Source: Croceivirga lutea (GTDB lineage Bacteria; Bacteroidota; Bacteroidia; Flavobacteriales; Flavobacteriaceae). From it: a stretch of DNA of 64,000 nucleotides. Positions 46,285 to 54,364 of this stretch are shown piece by piece. Where the stretch lies: NCBI RefSeq assembly GCF_014235875.1, contig NZ_JACJUK010000001.1:372001-436000 (forward strand), written 5' to 3'. Within the stretch, counting starts at the first letter, position 1. Each line of letters begins with the position of its first letter. Both the position numbers and the translations under genes were made by a program. The notes beneath the pieces were generated by a model that worked only from the letters and a program-made list of their open reading frames with translations, was not told where the DNA came from and searched no databases.

Positions 46285-46698
46285 ATGGAAACAATAGAAC
46301 AAGTATTAGAGTCAAAAAATATTCGTGTTACAGCAATGCGTATGTTAATTTATAAGTTTCTTGCAGAAAAAGAGATAGCGGTAACATTGAGTGATATTGA
46401 AAATGCTTTTGAAAAAGCAGATAGAACTACCTTGTACAGAACTATTAAAACTTTTGAAGAAAAGGATATTGTGCATCAAATAGACGATGGCACAGGGATA
46501 ACAAAATATGCGTTATGCGAAAAGGGATGTAATTGTGATATAAAAACCGATTTACACTTACATTTCCATTGTAACAATTGCAATGAAACCATTTGCCTAA
46601 CAGAACATAAAATACCGCAAATTAAAGTACCTGATGGTTTTGTGTCAGAGAATGTAAATTTGGTGGTAAAAGGTATTTGCGATAAGTGTAGTGGCTAA
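46285..46698 (+). CDS. Fur-family metalloregulator
   Basis: 137 residues. Winged helix (about 10-80: RVTAMRMLIYKFLAEKE, TTLYRTIKTFEEKDIVHQI) and the Cys/His metal domain: LHLHFHCNNCNETICLTEH near 90-110, and C-terminal CDKC. The pattern of the two CxxC pairs marks a structural zinc site. Members include Fur, Zur and PerR; here location beside a TonB receptor and a Zn/Cd-type P-ATPase suggests a zinc- or cadmium-responsive regulator. It starts 2 nt after the receptor gene, so it is in the same operon. Confidence 0.88.
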   Translation: METIEQVLESKNIRVTAMRMLIYKFLAEKEIAVTLSDIENAFEKADRTTLYRTIKTFEEKDIVHQIDDGTGITKYALCEKGCNCDIKTDLHLHFHCNNCNETICLTEHKIPQIKVPDGFVSENVNLVVKGICDKCSG

Positions 46699-46754
46699 TA
46701 ATTGCACTTCCATTGCACTTACTATTAAAGTACATTTATCCAAAATTAGTGGAT

Positions 46755-47117
46755 ATGAAGTTTAATACTAAAATACCTAAACATCTTAAACAGGCGTATA
46801 ACGAAGAATTAAAACTATACAGTTTCTGTTAAGAAAATAAGCATTTTGGCAATGCTTGGTATCATTTAGAACGCAGTCATATCATAGGGCAATCTTATCC
46901 AATAGAACATACCTATTCACATTGGTTAATGCTAAAATTTGGATTTAGACAAAAAGATACTAAAGAAGTAATAGGTCAAATAGTTAGGTTGTTTGTGGGT
47001 GGCTGGAAATCATTTATAAATCACGTTCCACTTGGTAATACAGGTGGAGCAAACGTGCCACCATTAAAACGGATGCCTATTCCCAATGACATTGAAAAAT
47101 TATTAGATATTAAATGA
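46755..47117 (+). pseudogene. DUF3703 family gene, interrupted by an in-frame stop
   Basis: Starting at ATG 46755 (MKFNTKIPKHLKQAYNEELKL) the frame is stopped at codon 26 (TAA, 46830-46832), then continues unbroken in the same frame: HFGNAWYHLERSHIIGQSYP, EHTYSHWLMLKFGF, FVGGWKSFINHVPLGNTGGA, PPLKRMPIP. This is the whole DUF3703 family sequence, about 120 codons. DUF3703 genes are commonly found with metal-resistance genes; their function is not known. One nonsense base change, or a sequencing error, explains the interruption. The final ATGA overlaps the P-ATPase start, so translation coupling may be affected. An internal ATG at 46929 could give a 62-residue fragment. Confidence 0.85.
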
Positions 47118-49066
47118 AAAAAAAGAAAGTCAATTTAAGAGATTTAAAACCAAATTCAGAAGAACAACATTCTCACGATGATGGTCACGACCACGGAAAT
47201 GGAAGTGCATTCAAAACATACATTCCTGCTATTATAAGTTTTGTTATGTTAATGGTAGGTATCGCTGTAGATTATTTTGATGCGATTCCTCAATTTCAAG
47301 GATGGATTCGAGTAGTTTGGTACACTTTAGCATATATTCCAGTTGGGTTTCCTGTAATTAAAGAAGGATGGAAAAGCCTTATAAAAGGCGATGTTTTTAC
47401 CGAGTTCTTTTTGATGTCTATTGCCACAATTGGTGCGTTTATTATTGGTGAATATCCTGAAGGTGTTGCAGTAATGCTATTTTATGCAGTAGGAGAATTA
47501 TTTCAAAACGCAGCAGTTAATAGAGCAAAAGGAAACATTAAAGCCTTATTGGATGTTAGACCAAAAGAAGCTAATGTATTTCGTGATGGTGATTATATAA
47601 GTGCGTCGCCAGAAGCTGTAAATATTGGCGAGAAAATACAAATTCGAGTAGGTGAAAAAATTCCATTGGATGGTATTTTATTATCCGAAAAAGCATCGTT
47701 AAATACAGCAGCTTTAACAGGAGAAAGCAAACCAGATTCTATTCAGAAAGATGCAAAGGTTTACGCAGGTAGTATCAATTTGGAAAGTGTTATTGAAGTT
47801 GAGGTAACCAACACCTTTGAAGATAGTTCTATTGCGAGAATATTAGACTTGGTTCAAAATGCTACAGCACGTAAATCTAAAACAGAATTATTTATTAGGC
47901 AGTTTGCTCGTATCTACACACCAATTGTTGTGTTTTTAGCTATTGGCGTAACTTTTATACCTTACTTTTTTGTAGATGATTATGTATTTCGAGATTGGTT
48001 ATACAGAGCATTAATTTTCCTGGTAATATCTTGTCCTTGTGCGTTAGTGATTTCAATTCCATTAGGATATTTCGGTGGATTGGGAGCAGCTTCCAAAAAT
48101 GGAATATTATTTAAAGGTGCTTCATTTTTAGATGCAATGACCAAGATAAATACTTTGGTAATGGACAAAACTGGAACCGTTACCAAAGGTGTATTTAAAA
48201 TTAAAGAAGTAAAAGCAATCGGTTGGAATGAAACCGAATTTATGCGATACTTAATGGCGATGGAAGAGCAATCCACGCATCCAATTGCAAAAGCCATTTT
48301 AGAGTATAAAGCAGAAGGTGAAGATTATGAAGCTTCCGAAGTGTCTGAAATTGCAGGTAAAGGTTTAAAAGGCGTTGTTAATGATAAAACAGTTTTAGTA
48401 GGAAATAAAGCCTTAATGACTGCGAATAATATAAATGTTCCATCTGAAACGGAATCTATTGTAGAATCGATAGTATTAGTTGCAATCGATAATCAATTTG
48501 CAGGTTATGTAGTCATAGCAGATGAATTAAAGGAAGATGCAAAAGAAACTATTACAGCATTACACAAAGTAGGCATTAAAAATATTATGATGCTTTCTGG
48601 TGATAAAGATTCCATTACTCAACAAGTCGCTAAAGAACTAAATATTGAAAATGCTAAAGGTGGTTTATTACCAGAAGATAAGTTAAACGAAGTTGAAATT
48701 TTAAAGAAAAATCCTGAAAACAAAATAGCTTTTATAGGTGATGGTATAAACGACGCACCTGTTTTAGCAGCAAGTAACGTTGGTATTGCAATGGGTGGTT
48801 TAGGTAGTGATGTAGCTATTGAAACAGCAGATGTCATTATTCAAACAGACCAACCATCAAAAGTAGTGAGGGCTATTAGGATTAGTCGTTCTACACGTAA
48901 AATTGTTTGGCAGAATATCATTTTAGCATTTGGTGTTAAAGTTATTGTCTTGATTTTAGGAGCAGGTGGTTTAGCCACAATGTGGGAAGCTGTTTTTGCA
49001 GATGTAGGAGTAGCATTATTAGCAATTTTAAATGCAGTTCGATTACAACGAATGAGTTGGAGTTAG
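47114..49066 (+). CDS. Heavy-metal P1B-type ATPase (Zn/Cd/Co efflux)
   Basis: 650 residues. The N terminus has no HMA domain; instead a His/Asp-rich stretch (HSHDDGHDHGNG) at about 19-30. Eight membrane segments, with the metal motif SCPCALVISIPLGYFGG near 310, phosphorylation site DKTGTVTKG near 355, STHPIAKAI, and MLSGDKD and GDGINDAPVLAASNVGIAMGG near 550. The CPC motif with a zinc-type N-terminal His run fits Zn/Cd/Co export. Overlaps the DUF3703 frame by 4 nt. Last gene of unit 2; the next repeat head begins 28 nt later. Confidence 0.92.
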   Translation: MKKKKVNLRDLKPNSEEQHSHDDGHDHGNGSAFKTYIPAIISFVMLMVGIAVDYFDAIPQFQGWIRVVWYTLAYIPVGFPVIKEGWKSLIKGDVFTEFFLMSIATIGAFIIGEYPEGVAVMLFYAVGELFQNAAVNRAKGNIKALLDVRPKEANVFRDGDYISASPEAVNIGEKIQIRVGEKIPLDGILLSEKASLNTAALTGESKPDSIQKDAKVYAGSINLESVIEVEVTNTFEDSSIARILDLVQNATARKSKTELFIRQFARIYTPIVVFLAIGVTFIPYFFVDDYVFRDWLYRALIFLVISCPCALVISIPLGYFGGLGAASKNGILFKGASFLDAMTKINTLVMDKTGTVTKGVFKIKEVKAIGWNETEFMRYLMAMEEQSTHPIAKAILEYKAEGEDYEASEVSEIAGKGLKGVVNDKTVLVGNKALMTANNINVPSETESIVESIVLVAIDNQFAGYVVIADELKEDAKETITALHKVGIKNIMMLSGDKDSITQQVAKELNIENAKGGLLPEDKLNEVEILKKNPENKIAFIGDGINDAPVLAASNVGIAMGGLGSDVAIETADVIIQTDQPSKVVRAIRISRSTRKIVWQNIILAFGVKVIVLILGAGGLATMWEAVFADVGVALLAILNAVRLQRMSWS

Positions 49067-49094
49067 CACTTATATCGGTTACTATTTTGTCCTT

Positions 49095-49158
49095 GGCCTA
49101 AGAGAATTTTGGCAAAACAATAGGCGAGGGGAGCGAAGTGGCAATCTGTATAAAATGG
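49095..49158. repeat. Island repeat C (minimal head-tail junction)
   Basis: A 64-nt element with the head GGCCTAAGAGAATTTTGGCA joined directly to the tail GGAGCGAAGTGGCAATCTGT and then ATAAAATGG. It shows the shared head and tail without the 1-kb filling of repeat B. It lies between the stop of the P-ATPase and the promoter of the ArsR gene. Confidence 0.85.
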
Positions 49159-49192
49159 AATACTAGTCCAAAATATCTACAATATTTTAGTA

Positions 49193-49224
49193 TTTGCTTA
49201 AATAAGAAAATAATTATATTTTTG
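49193..49224 (+). promoter_or_regulatory. Promoter of the arsR-merTP unit
   Basis: TTTG at 49193-49196 and TATTTTTG at 49217-49224 are separated by 20 nt, the normal Bacteroidota -33/-7 layout. The ATG of arsR is only 4 nt after the -7 box, so the transcript would be leaderless or nearly so. An imperfect AT-rich dyad around ATTTGCTTAAATAAG may be an ArsR operator. Confidence 0.6.
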
Positions 49225-49228
49225 ATTT

Positions 49229-49609
49229 ATGAAGAATGACATTTGCATAAGGCTAGAAGCCGATGCCAAACAAATAATGAATTGTAGAGAAGTTGTTCAA
49301 AAATTAGATACTTCTTTTCAAGACCTTTCAAGTATTTTAAGTTTAACTGGAAATTCGGTTAGATTGAAACTATTGTATTTGCTGAATAAAGAAGGTCGTT
49401 TATGTGTTTGTGATTTAAGTGACGTTTTAGAAATGAATGTTTCGGCTATATCACAGCATTTGAGAAAGCTTAAGGATAGAAACCTTATTTATTCTAAAAA
49501 GGAAGCGCAAACAATCTTTTATTCAGTTTCGGAAGACAAACTAACATTGTTAACTCCATTTTTTGAAATATTGGATAAGAGTAAAGTTTTAGAAGATAGT
49601 GAATTATGA
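49229..49609 (+). CDS. ArsR/SmtB-family metal-sensing repressor
   Basis: 126 residues. Winged helix (about 36-110: GNSVRLKLLYLLNKEGRLCVCDLSDVLEMNVSAISQHLRKLKDRNLI). CVCDL is the metal-binding motif of the alpha-3 type, found in ArsR and mercury or cadmium sensors. N-terminal Cys6 and Cys19 (KNDICIRL, MNCREVV) may contribute. It starts the mercury-type unit and overlaps merTP by 4 nt, so it likely represses the unit and is released by Hg, As or Cd. Confidence 0.88.
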   Translation: MKNDICIRLEADAKQIMNCREVVQKLDTSFQDLSSILSLTGNSVRLKLLYLLNKEGRLCVCDLSDVLEMNVSAISQHLRKLKDRNLIYSKKEAQTIFYSVSEDKLTLLTPFFEILDKSKVLEDSEL

Positions 49610-50193
49610 GTTCAGAAAAGAAGTTAATCGGAACAACCATTATTACTGCAATTGCAGCTTCATTATGTTGCATTACACCTGTATTGGCATTAATTGCGGG
49701 AACCAGCGGAATTGCATCAACATTTTCGTGGATTGAACCATTTAGACCGTATTTAATAGCGATTACAATTTTGCTCTTAGCAATAGTTTGGTATCAAAAA
49801 TTAAAGCCTAAAAAAGAAGAGATTGATTGTGAATGTGAAGATGATAATCCAAAATTTATTAGCTCTAAAAAGTTTCTGTTTTTAATTACTCTTTTTACAG
49901 GGTTAATGTTAGCATTTCCTAATTATTCAGAAATATTCTTTCCAAGCGATAAAAAGGAAGTTGTTTACGTAAGCGAATCAGATGTCAACGTGGTCGAATA
50001 TAAGATAAGCGGAATGACTTGTGCTGGGTGTGAAGTACATATAGAAAGTGAAGTAAATAAGCTCGATGGAATAATTGAAGTTAAAGCTAACTACGAAAAT
50101 GGTAATACAATAGTAAAATTTGATAGAGGAAAAGTTACCAATAATCAAATTGAAGTTGCCGTTGGCAAAACTGGATATAAAATTATAGAATAA
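49606..50193 (+). CDS. MerT-MerP fused mercuric transport protein
   Basis: 195 residues. The MerT part (about 1-115) has three membrane segments, with CCITP at about 21-25, and a loop with CECEDD. The MerP-like HMA domain at the C terminus has GMTCAGCEVH (about 140) and the usual ferredoxin-like pattern. Fused MerTP proteins occur in Bacteroidota mercury clusters. The unit lacks a mercuric reductase, so imported metal would have to be reduced or exported elsewhere; the protein may instead assist export. Starts with a 4-nt overlap with arsR; its stop overlaps the next start by one base. Confidence 0.85.
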   Translation: MSSEKKLIGTTIITAIAASLCCITPVLALIAGTSGIASTFSWIEPFRPYLIAITILLLAIVWYQKLKPKKEEIDCECEDDNPKFISSKKFLFLITLFTGLMLAFPNYSEIFFPSDKKEVVYVSESDVNVVEYKISGMTCAGCEVHIESEVNKLDGIIEVKANYENGNTIVKFDRGKVTNNQIEVAVGKTGYKIIE

Positions 50194-50402
50194 TGGAAGT
50201 GCTCCTGAAATCCACAATTACCTGCCCAAAATGCGGTCATGAAAAAGAGGAAGAGATGCCTATAACGGCTTGTCAATTCTTTTATGATTGTGAAAATTGC
50301 AAAGAAGTATTAAGACCTAAAGAAGGTGATTGTTGTGTATTTTGCTCCTATGGAACCGTAGCTTGTCCTCCAATTCAAGAAAACAAAAGTTGTTGTAATT
50401 AA
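50193..50402 (+). CDS. GDCCVxC-domain metal-binding protein
   Basis: 69 residues with ten Cys. CPKCGHE near 11, CENCKEV near 34, then GDCCVFCSYGTVACPPIQ, the GDCCVxC signature, and a C-terminal CC. The family includes selenoprotein forms; here the usual Cys codons are present and no UGA is seen within the frame. Found with merTP in Bacteroidota, so a mercury or arsenic thiol-binding role is likely. The TAATG overlaps at both ends couple it to its neighbours. Confidence 0.82.
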   Translation: MEVLLKSTITCPKCGHEKEEEMPITACQFFYDCENCKEVLRPKEGDCCVFCSYGTVACPPIQENKSCCN

Positions 50403-50770
50403 TGGGCTATAAGGCTAAAAATATAAGAACGTTTATTGGTGCAAAGAGATATGATGAATCTAGAACGTTCTATCGAGAGCTTGGTTTTGAAGAAATCATT
50501 TTAAATGATAAAATGTCCTTATTTAAAGTCAATGAAAGTTTGGCGTTTTATTTGCAAAAGTATTACGTCAAAAAATGGTTGCACAATTCAATGATATTTT
50601 TGGAAGTTGACGATATAGAATCTTGTGAGCAAGAATTACTTGCAAAAGGTCTTCACAACAAATATAAATATGTTCGTTTTACTGAAATAAAAACTTTTGA
50701 TTGGGGAAGGGAACTGTTTATGCATGACCCTTCTGGTGTTTTATGGCATTTTTGTCAATTTAATGAATAA
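50402..50770 (+). CDS. VOC-superfamily protein (glyoxalase/bleomycin-resistance fold)
   Basis: 122 residues, two beta-alpha-beta-beta-beta units: KNIRTFIGAKRYDESRTFYRELGFEEI at the start and MIFLEVDDIESCEQELLAKG. DWGRELFMHDPSGVLWHFCQF holds the common DP.G..W motif near the C terminus. No catalytic assignment can be made. It is last in the arsR-merTP-GDCCVxC unit and could bind the metal-organic ligand, or resist an organic mercury or arsenic compound. Repeat D starts 4 nt after its stop. Confidence 0.75.
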   Translation: MGYKAKNIRTFIGAKRYDESRTFYRELGFEEIILNDKMSLFKVNESLAFYLQKYYVKKWLHNSMIFLEVDDIESCEQELLAKGLHNKYKYVRFTEIKTFDWGRELFMHDPSGVLWHFCQFNE

Positions 50771-50774
50771 CCTT

Positions 50775-51303
50775 GGCCTAAGAGAATTTTGGCAAAACAA
50801 TAGGTGAGGGGAGCGGCCATATTTTTATTGCCTCCGACGAACGAGGCACGAGAGAGAGGAAGGCACTTTTTGTAATAAGTAAATTTCTTAATATTCTAGG
50901 TCTTAAGAGTTACAATGGATCCTAAAATATAGCGACTGAGCCGTACATTGTTTCCAAAATTATCTACGTGACAAAAGAAATTAGCCAGTGGCTGATTGCT
51001 TTTGGTGGCGGGTTGGAGCGTTGGCATTTTTTTGTTTCGCAGCCGCATCATCTCGCTCAAAGTATACTTTGCCGTATCAAGAAAAAAAAGATAAAACTAA
51101 ACGCTTACAGGTTACAATGCTGAAATTCTATTTGACATAATGTTATGGACGCCAACAAAAAAATGCTGATTCGGAGGAGGATGTGAGCAAGTGCCAAGAA
51201 ATTATCTCGTTTTGCCAGCGCTCCAACGCGCTCATATTTTAAAAGGTCTACCAGACCTTTAAAAATACTGCCGTTAGCTGTTGCGGAAAGCTGACATGAC
51301 GCC
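50775..51303. repeat. Island repeat D (right end, head form)
   Basis: Non-coding. Starts GGCCTAAGAGAATTTTGGCA 4 nt after the VOC stop. Near-identical to 42670-42985 of repeat B, then similar to 43195 with differences. Contains the palindrome CAAAGTATACTTTG (51058-51071) and the hairpin AAAGGTCT/AGACCTTT around 51242-51259, where the paired bases flanking the B-copy stem have changed compatibly. No tail is present. A small frame at 51105-51350 on the minus strand is not credible. Confidence 0.9.
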
Positions 51304-51862
51304 CCTGAAATTTTTCTTCTCCAAATATTCAAGTAAATCAAAGGCTTCAATAAATACGTAAAGTTGAGCTTTTAATGGCGTTGGCAAGCGATGGCAAATT
51401 GTGTTTAAAATAAATTGCCTGAGCAATTTGATTTTAAAAAGCAATCGAGCGCTTGGTAGCGGCTATTTTACATAACGGCTAATTATGGTACAAATGAAAA
51501 TATGCGTCGCAGACACCGCTTAAAAAAGTTTAATGACCCTGTTCTAAATTTTAATTGATTCTCAGAGAGTTAAGGGATATTTTACATAATATAGAATTAT
51601 GAATTACAACCAAGATGTTGACCCTTAAATACTTACGCTTAACTTTGTATCATAATTTATATTATGTCAAATATTAATATTTCTTTATAGTCAAACCCCT
51701 TTACCTTTCACTACTTTTTATTCAATTACTTCTTCTTCTTTATCCACTTTATGTTTAGTTTAACATTAAACTACTTTATAAGGTAACGCATTCTCATTCT
51801 AAATTAATTAAGCCAAGTACACCAAAAAGAAATGTATATTTAGTCAACCAATACCAAACCAC
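51304..51862. other. Intergenic DNA right of the island
   Basis: 559 bases with no credible gene. A hairpin TTGGCAA...; GGCAAATT pairs with AATTTGCC-like sequence near 51393-51419, and ACATAACGG near 51471 resembles the ACATAATG tags at 43027 and 51137. From 51540 the sequence is unrelated to the repeats. The last 80 bases before DUF5916 probably contain its promoter, but no good -33/-7 pair is visible. Confidence 0.5.
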
Positions 51863-54088
51863 ATGAAATTTTACCAATTTCAGCAATTACTTTTGGTAAT
51901 TGCAGGACTATACAGTGTACAGAGTACTTCACAGTCTACTCCTAGTAACCAAAATTTTAATCGCCCGTATTACCAAGCTACCTTTTTAGAACAAGAACCA
52001 GTTATCGATGGTGAAATTCGTTCAGAGGCCTTATGGGCCACTGTTCCGTTAGCTCAAGAGCTCGTTCAACTAAAGCCGTCTTTTGGTAAACCGGTGTCTG
52101 AAAAGACAGAAATACGTGTAGCCTACAGCAAAACTACCTTTTATGTGGCTGTAGTGTGTTACGATTCAGAACCTCAGAAAATTGTAGTGTCTGACTCTCG
52201 CCGAGATGCCGATTTAAATGATGAGGATAGCTTTCTTTTTATCATTGACACCTATAACGACCAGCAGAATGGCTTCCTCTTTGGCACCAACGCCCAAGGC
52301 ATGGAATACGATGCGCAAATAGACAACGAAGGCAAAGGAAATTTTAATGCCAATCGTCAGCAAGGCGGCGTTATTGGGGGTACCAATATTAACTGGGATG
52401 CTACCTGGTCAGTAAAAACCCAATTAGGCGATTATGGCTGGAGTGCGGAGTTTGCTATACCGTTTCGCTCCTTGCGTTTTGCCGCTGGTGACAATAAAAC
52501 TTGGGGACTCAATTTTCAACGCAACATTAGTAAAAATACTGAAACGGCCTATTGGACTTCTCTCCCATTAGGATTTGACTTAAAACGCTTGGCCTTAGCG
52601 GGGAAACTTACGGGACTCAATTTGCGTAATCCAGGAAATTTAAAATTGATACCCTATGCCCTAGTTCAAGGAATCAATGACCAATCGGTTTCGCCTAGTG
52701 AGACAGAAACCAATGCTGAAGCAGGTTTAGATGTTAAGTACAGTATTACCCCTAGTATCACTTTAGATTTAACCTATAATACTGATTTTGCTCAGGTTGA
52801 AGTAGACGACCAACAAGTAAATTTAGACCGTTTTAACCTCTTTTTTCCTGAAAAACGTGCCTTTTTCTTAGAAAATGCAGGGCAGTTTTCCGTAGGAAGT
52901 CCTGGCGAAGTGGATTTGTTTTTTAGTCGCCGAATCGGTTTAGGTCCAGACGGTAGTGTTGTTCCTATCATTGGTGGTGCTCGGGTTTCAGGTAAAGTTG
53001 GTCAAACCAACGTAGGGTTACTGAGCATGTTTACAGAAGATATTGAGTCTGTTGGCATTACAGAAAACAACTTCTCAGTAGCTAGGGTTAATCATAATTT
53101 TGGCAATTCCCGAAGCTCTTTGGGTGGTATTTTTGTAAATCGGCAAGGACTAGCAGGTTTAGACGATGATTATAATCGTGTTTTTGCGGTTGATGGTAAA
53201 TGGGGCATTGGCAATAAAGCAGAAGTAAACGGATTTTTCGCCAAGAGCACTACCCCATCTATTGGTGAAAAAGACCATGCTTTTAAATTGTTAGCAAACT
53301 ACGACTGGAACGGCTGGAATCTTAGAGCGGGTTATACCGAAGTTGCTCCAGGATTTAATCCGGAAGTCGGCTTTTTACAGCGTTCCGCCTTTAAAAAACC
53401 AGAGTTTTTAATCTTTAAAGCACATCGGGTTAAAGGTGACGGCGATTTCTTAGAAATGCGTCCGCACGTCTCCTATCGGGGTTATTGGAACTTTAATGAT
53501 GAACAGGTTACTGGATTTTTACATGTAGATAATCACTGGGTGTGGCGAAGCGGATTCGAAATCCATACCGGAATCAATTTTACACAAGAGCGGGTGTTTT
53601 CACCTTTCAATATTTCTGATGTATCGGTACCTATTGGTGAGTACAAAAATGAAGAATTGCAGTTTATTCTTATAACGAATCCAAACAATGCATTTTCACT
53701 AAGTACACGAACATTTATTGGTGGCTATTTTAACGGTAAACGGTATTCTAACAGTGGTACAGCTAACTTTAGAATTGGTAATAAGTTTGTGTCTTCACTT
53801 ACTATGAGTCATAATGATATTCAGTTGGAAACCGGCAATACCACAGCGCTTGTTGGCGGACTGCGTTTGGCGTATAGCTTTACTCCACGAATATTTCTGC
53901 AGAGTTTAATTCAGCGTAATAATGTTTCTGAAATAACCTCGGTAAACGCACGTTTTGGTTGGTTACAAAATGCGAATACGGGACTGTTTGTGGTTTTAAA
54001 TATTGTTAAAGACGATAATCCGTTAGACTTTTTAAACAATCAAACGCTTACCATAAAATATACGCATCGGTTTGATATTTTACGCTAG
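51863..54088 (+). CDS. DUF5916 outer-membrane protein with CBM9-like domain
   Basis: 741 residues. Signal peptide (cleavage near TSQS). Residues about 40-235 form a CBM9-like beta sandwich (PVIDGEIRSEALWATVPLA, SEKTEIRVAYSKTTFYVAVVCYDSEPQ, WSAEFAIPFRSLRF). The remainder fits DUF5916, with the block DLTYNTDFAQVEVDDQQVNLDRFNLFFPEKRAFFLENAGQFSVG and a long C-terminal barrel. Common in Bacteroidota; function unknown. It converges with the type III PKS operon. Codon use resembles the core chromosome rather than the island. Confidence 0.88.
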   Translation: MKFYQFQQLLLVIAGLYSVQSTSQSTPSNQNFNRPYYQATFLEQEPVIDGEIRSEALWATVPLAQELVQLKPSFGKPVSEKTEIRVAYSKTTFYVAVVCYDSEPQKIVVSDSRRDADLNDEDSFLFIIDTYNDQQNGFLFGTNAQGMEYDAQIDNEGKGNFNANRQQGGVIGGTNINWDATWSVKTQLGDYGWSAEFAIPFRSLRFAAGDNKTWGLNFQRNISKNTETAYWTSLPLGFDLKRLALAGKLTGLNLRNPGNLKLIPYALVQGINDQSVSPSETETNAEAGLDVKYSITPSITLDLTYNTDFAQVEVDDQQVNLDRFNLFFPEKRAFFLENAGQFSVGSPGEVDLFFSRRIGLGPDGSVVPIIGGARVSGKVGQTNVGLLSMFTEDIESVGITENNFSVARVNHNFGNSRSSLGGIFVNRQGLAGLDDDYNRVFAVDGKWGIGNKAEVNGFFAKSTTPSIGEKDHAFKLLANYDWNGWNLRAGYTEVAPGFNPEVGFLQRSAFKKPEFLIFKAHRVKGDGDFLEMRPHVSYRGYWNFNDEQVTGFLHVDNHWVWRSGFEIHTGINFTQERVFSPFNISDVSVPIGEYKNEELQFILITNPNNAFSLSTRTFIGGYFNGKRYSNSGTANFRIGNKFVSSLTMSHNDIQLETGNTTALVGGLRLAYSFTPRIFLQSLIQRNNVSEITSVNARFGWLQNANTGLFVVLNIVKDDNPLDFLNNQTLTIKYTHRFDILR

Positions 54089-54118
54089 CGAAGAAAAGAT
54101 TCTAAGTTATACTAAAAA

Positions 54119-54364
54119 TTAAGCCGCTTTGATTTTGGCTTCAATTATGGATAAGGCATCCTGTACAGATTTCATCTTGTCCATATCTTCATTCTCAAGC
54201 ATAATATCAAATTCATCTTCAACATCTAAAACAATGTCCACTAAATGCGCTGAATTAATATTGAGTTCTTCAATAAATTTACTCTCCAATTGTATTGATG
54301 CAACATCAACATCTTCAGGTAGGTATTTTTCTATGATAGCTTTGAGCTTTGTAAGGTGTTCCAT
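54119..54364 (-). CDS. Acyl carrier protein of the PKS operon
   Basis: 81 residues, four-helix pattern of an ACP. The phosphopantetheine site has Ser38 in LNINSAHLVDIVLDVEDEF; the usual DSL is replaced by NSA, which is uncommon but retains Ser. Directly follows the ketosynthase stop with no gap, and is last of the leftward operon. It likely carries the acyl chain made by the KS, dehydratase and reductase. Confidence 0.88.
   Translation of the reverse strand: MEHLTKLKAIIEKYLPEDVDVASIQLESKFIEELNINSAHLVDIVLDVEDEFDIMLENEDMDKMKSVQDALSIIEAKIKAA

Noticed and set aside
50193-50402. Selenocysteine in the GDCCVxC protein
   Set aside because: Family has selenoprotein members, but here the Cys codons are ordinary and the frame has no internal UGA.
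51105-51350. 81-codon minus-strand ORF in repeat D
   Set aside because: Falls across the repeat D hairpin and unique DNA; no start context, no domain pattern, not preserved in repeat B.
38578-51480. Chromosomal integron attC sites
   Set aside because: A few GTTA cores (GTTAGAC near 38836, GTTAGCT near 43163 and 51273) and ACATAA tags occur, but no paired core sites of attC form and no integron integrase in the window. Kept only as a hypothesis under the cassette finding.
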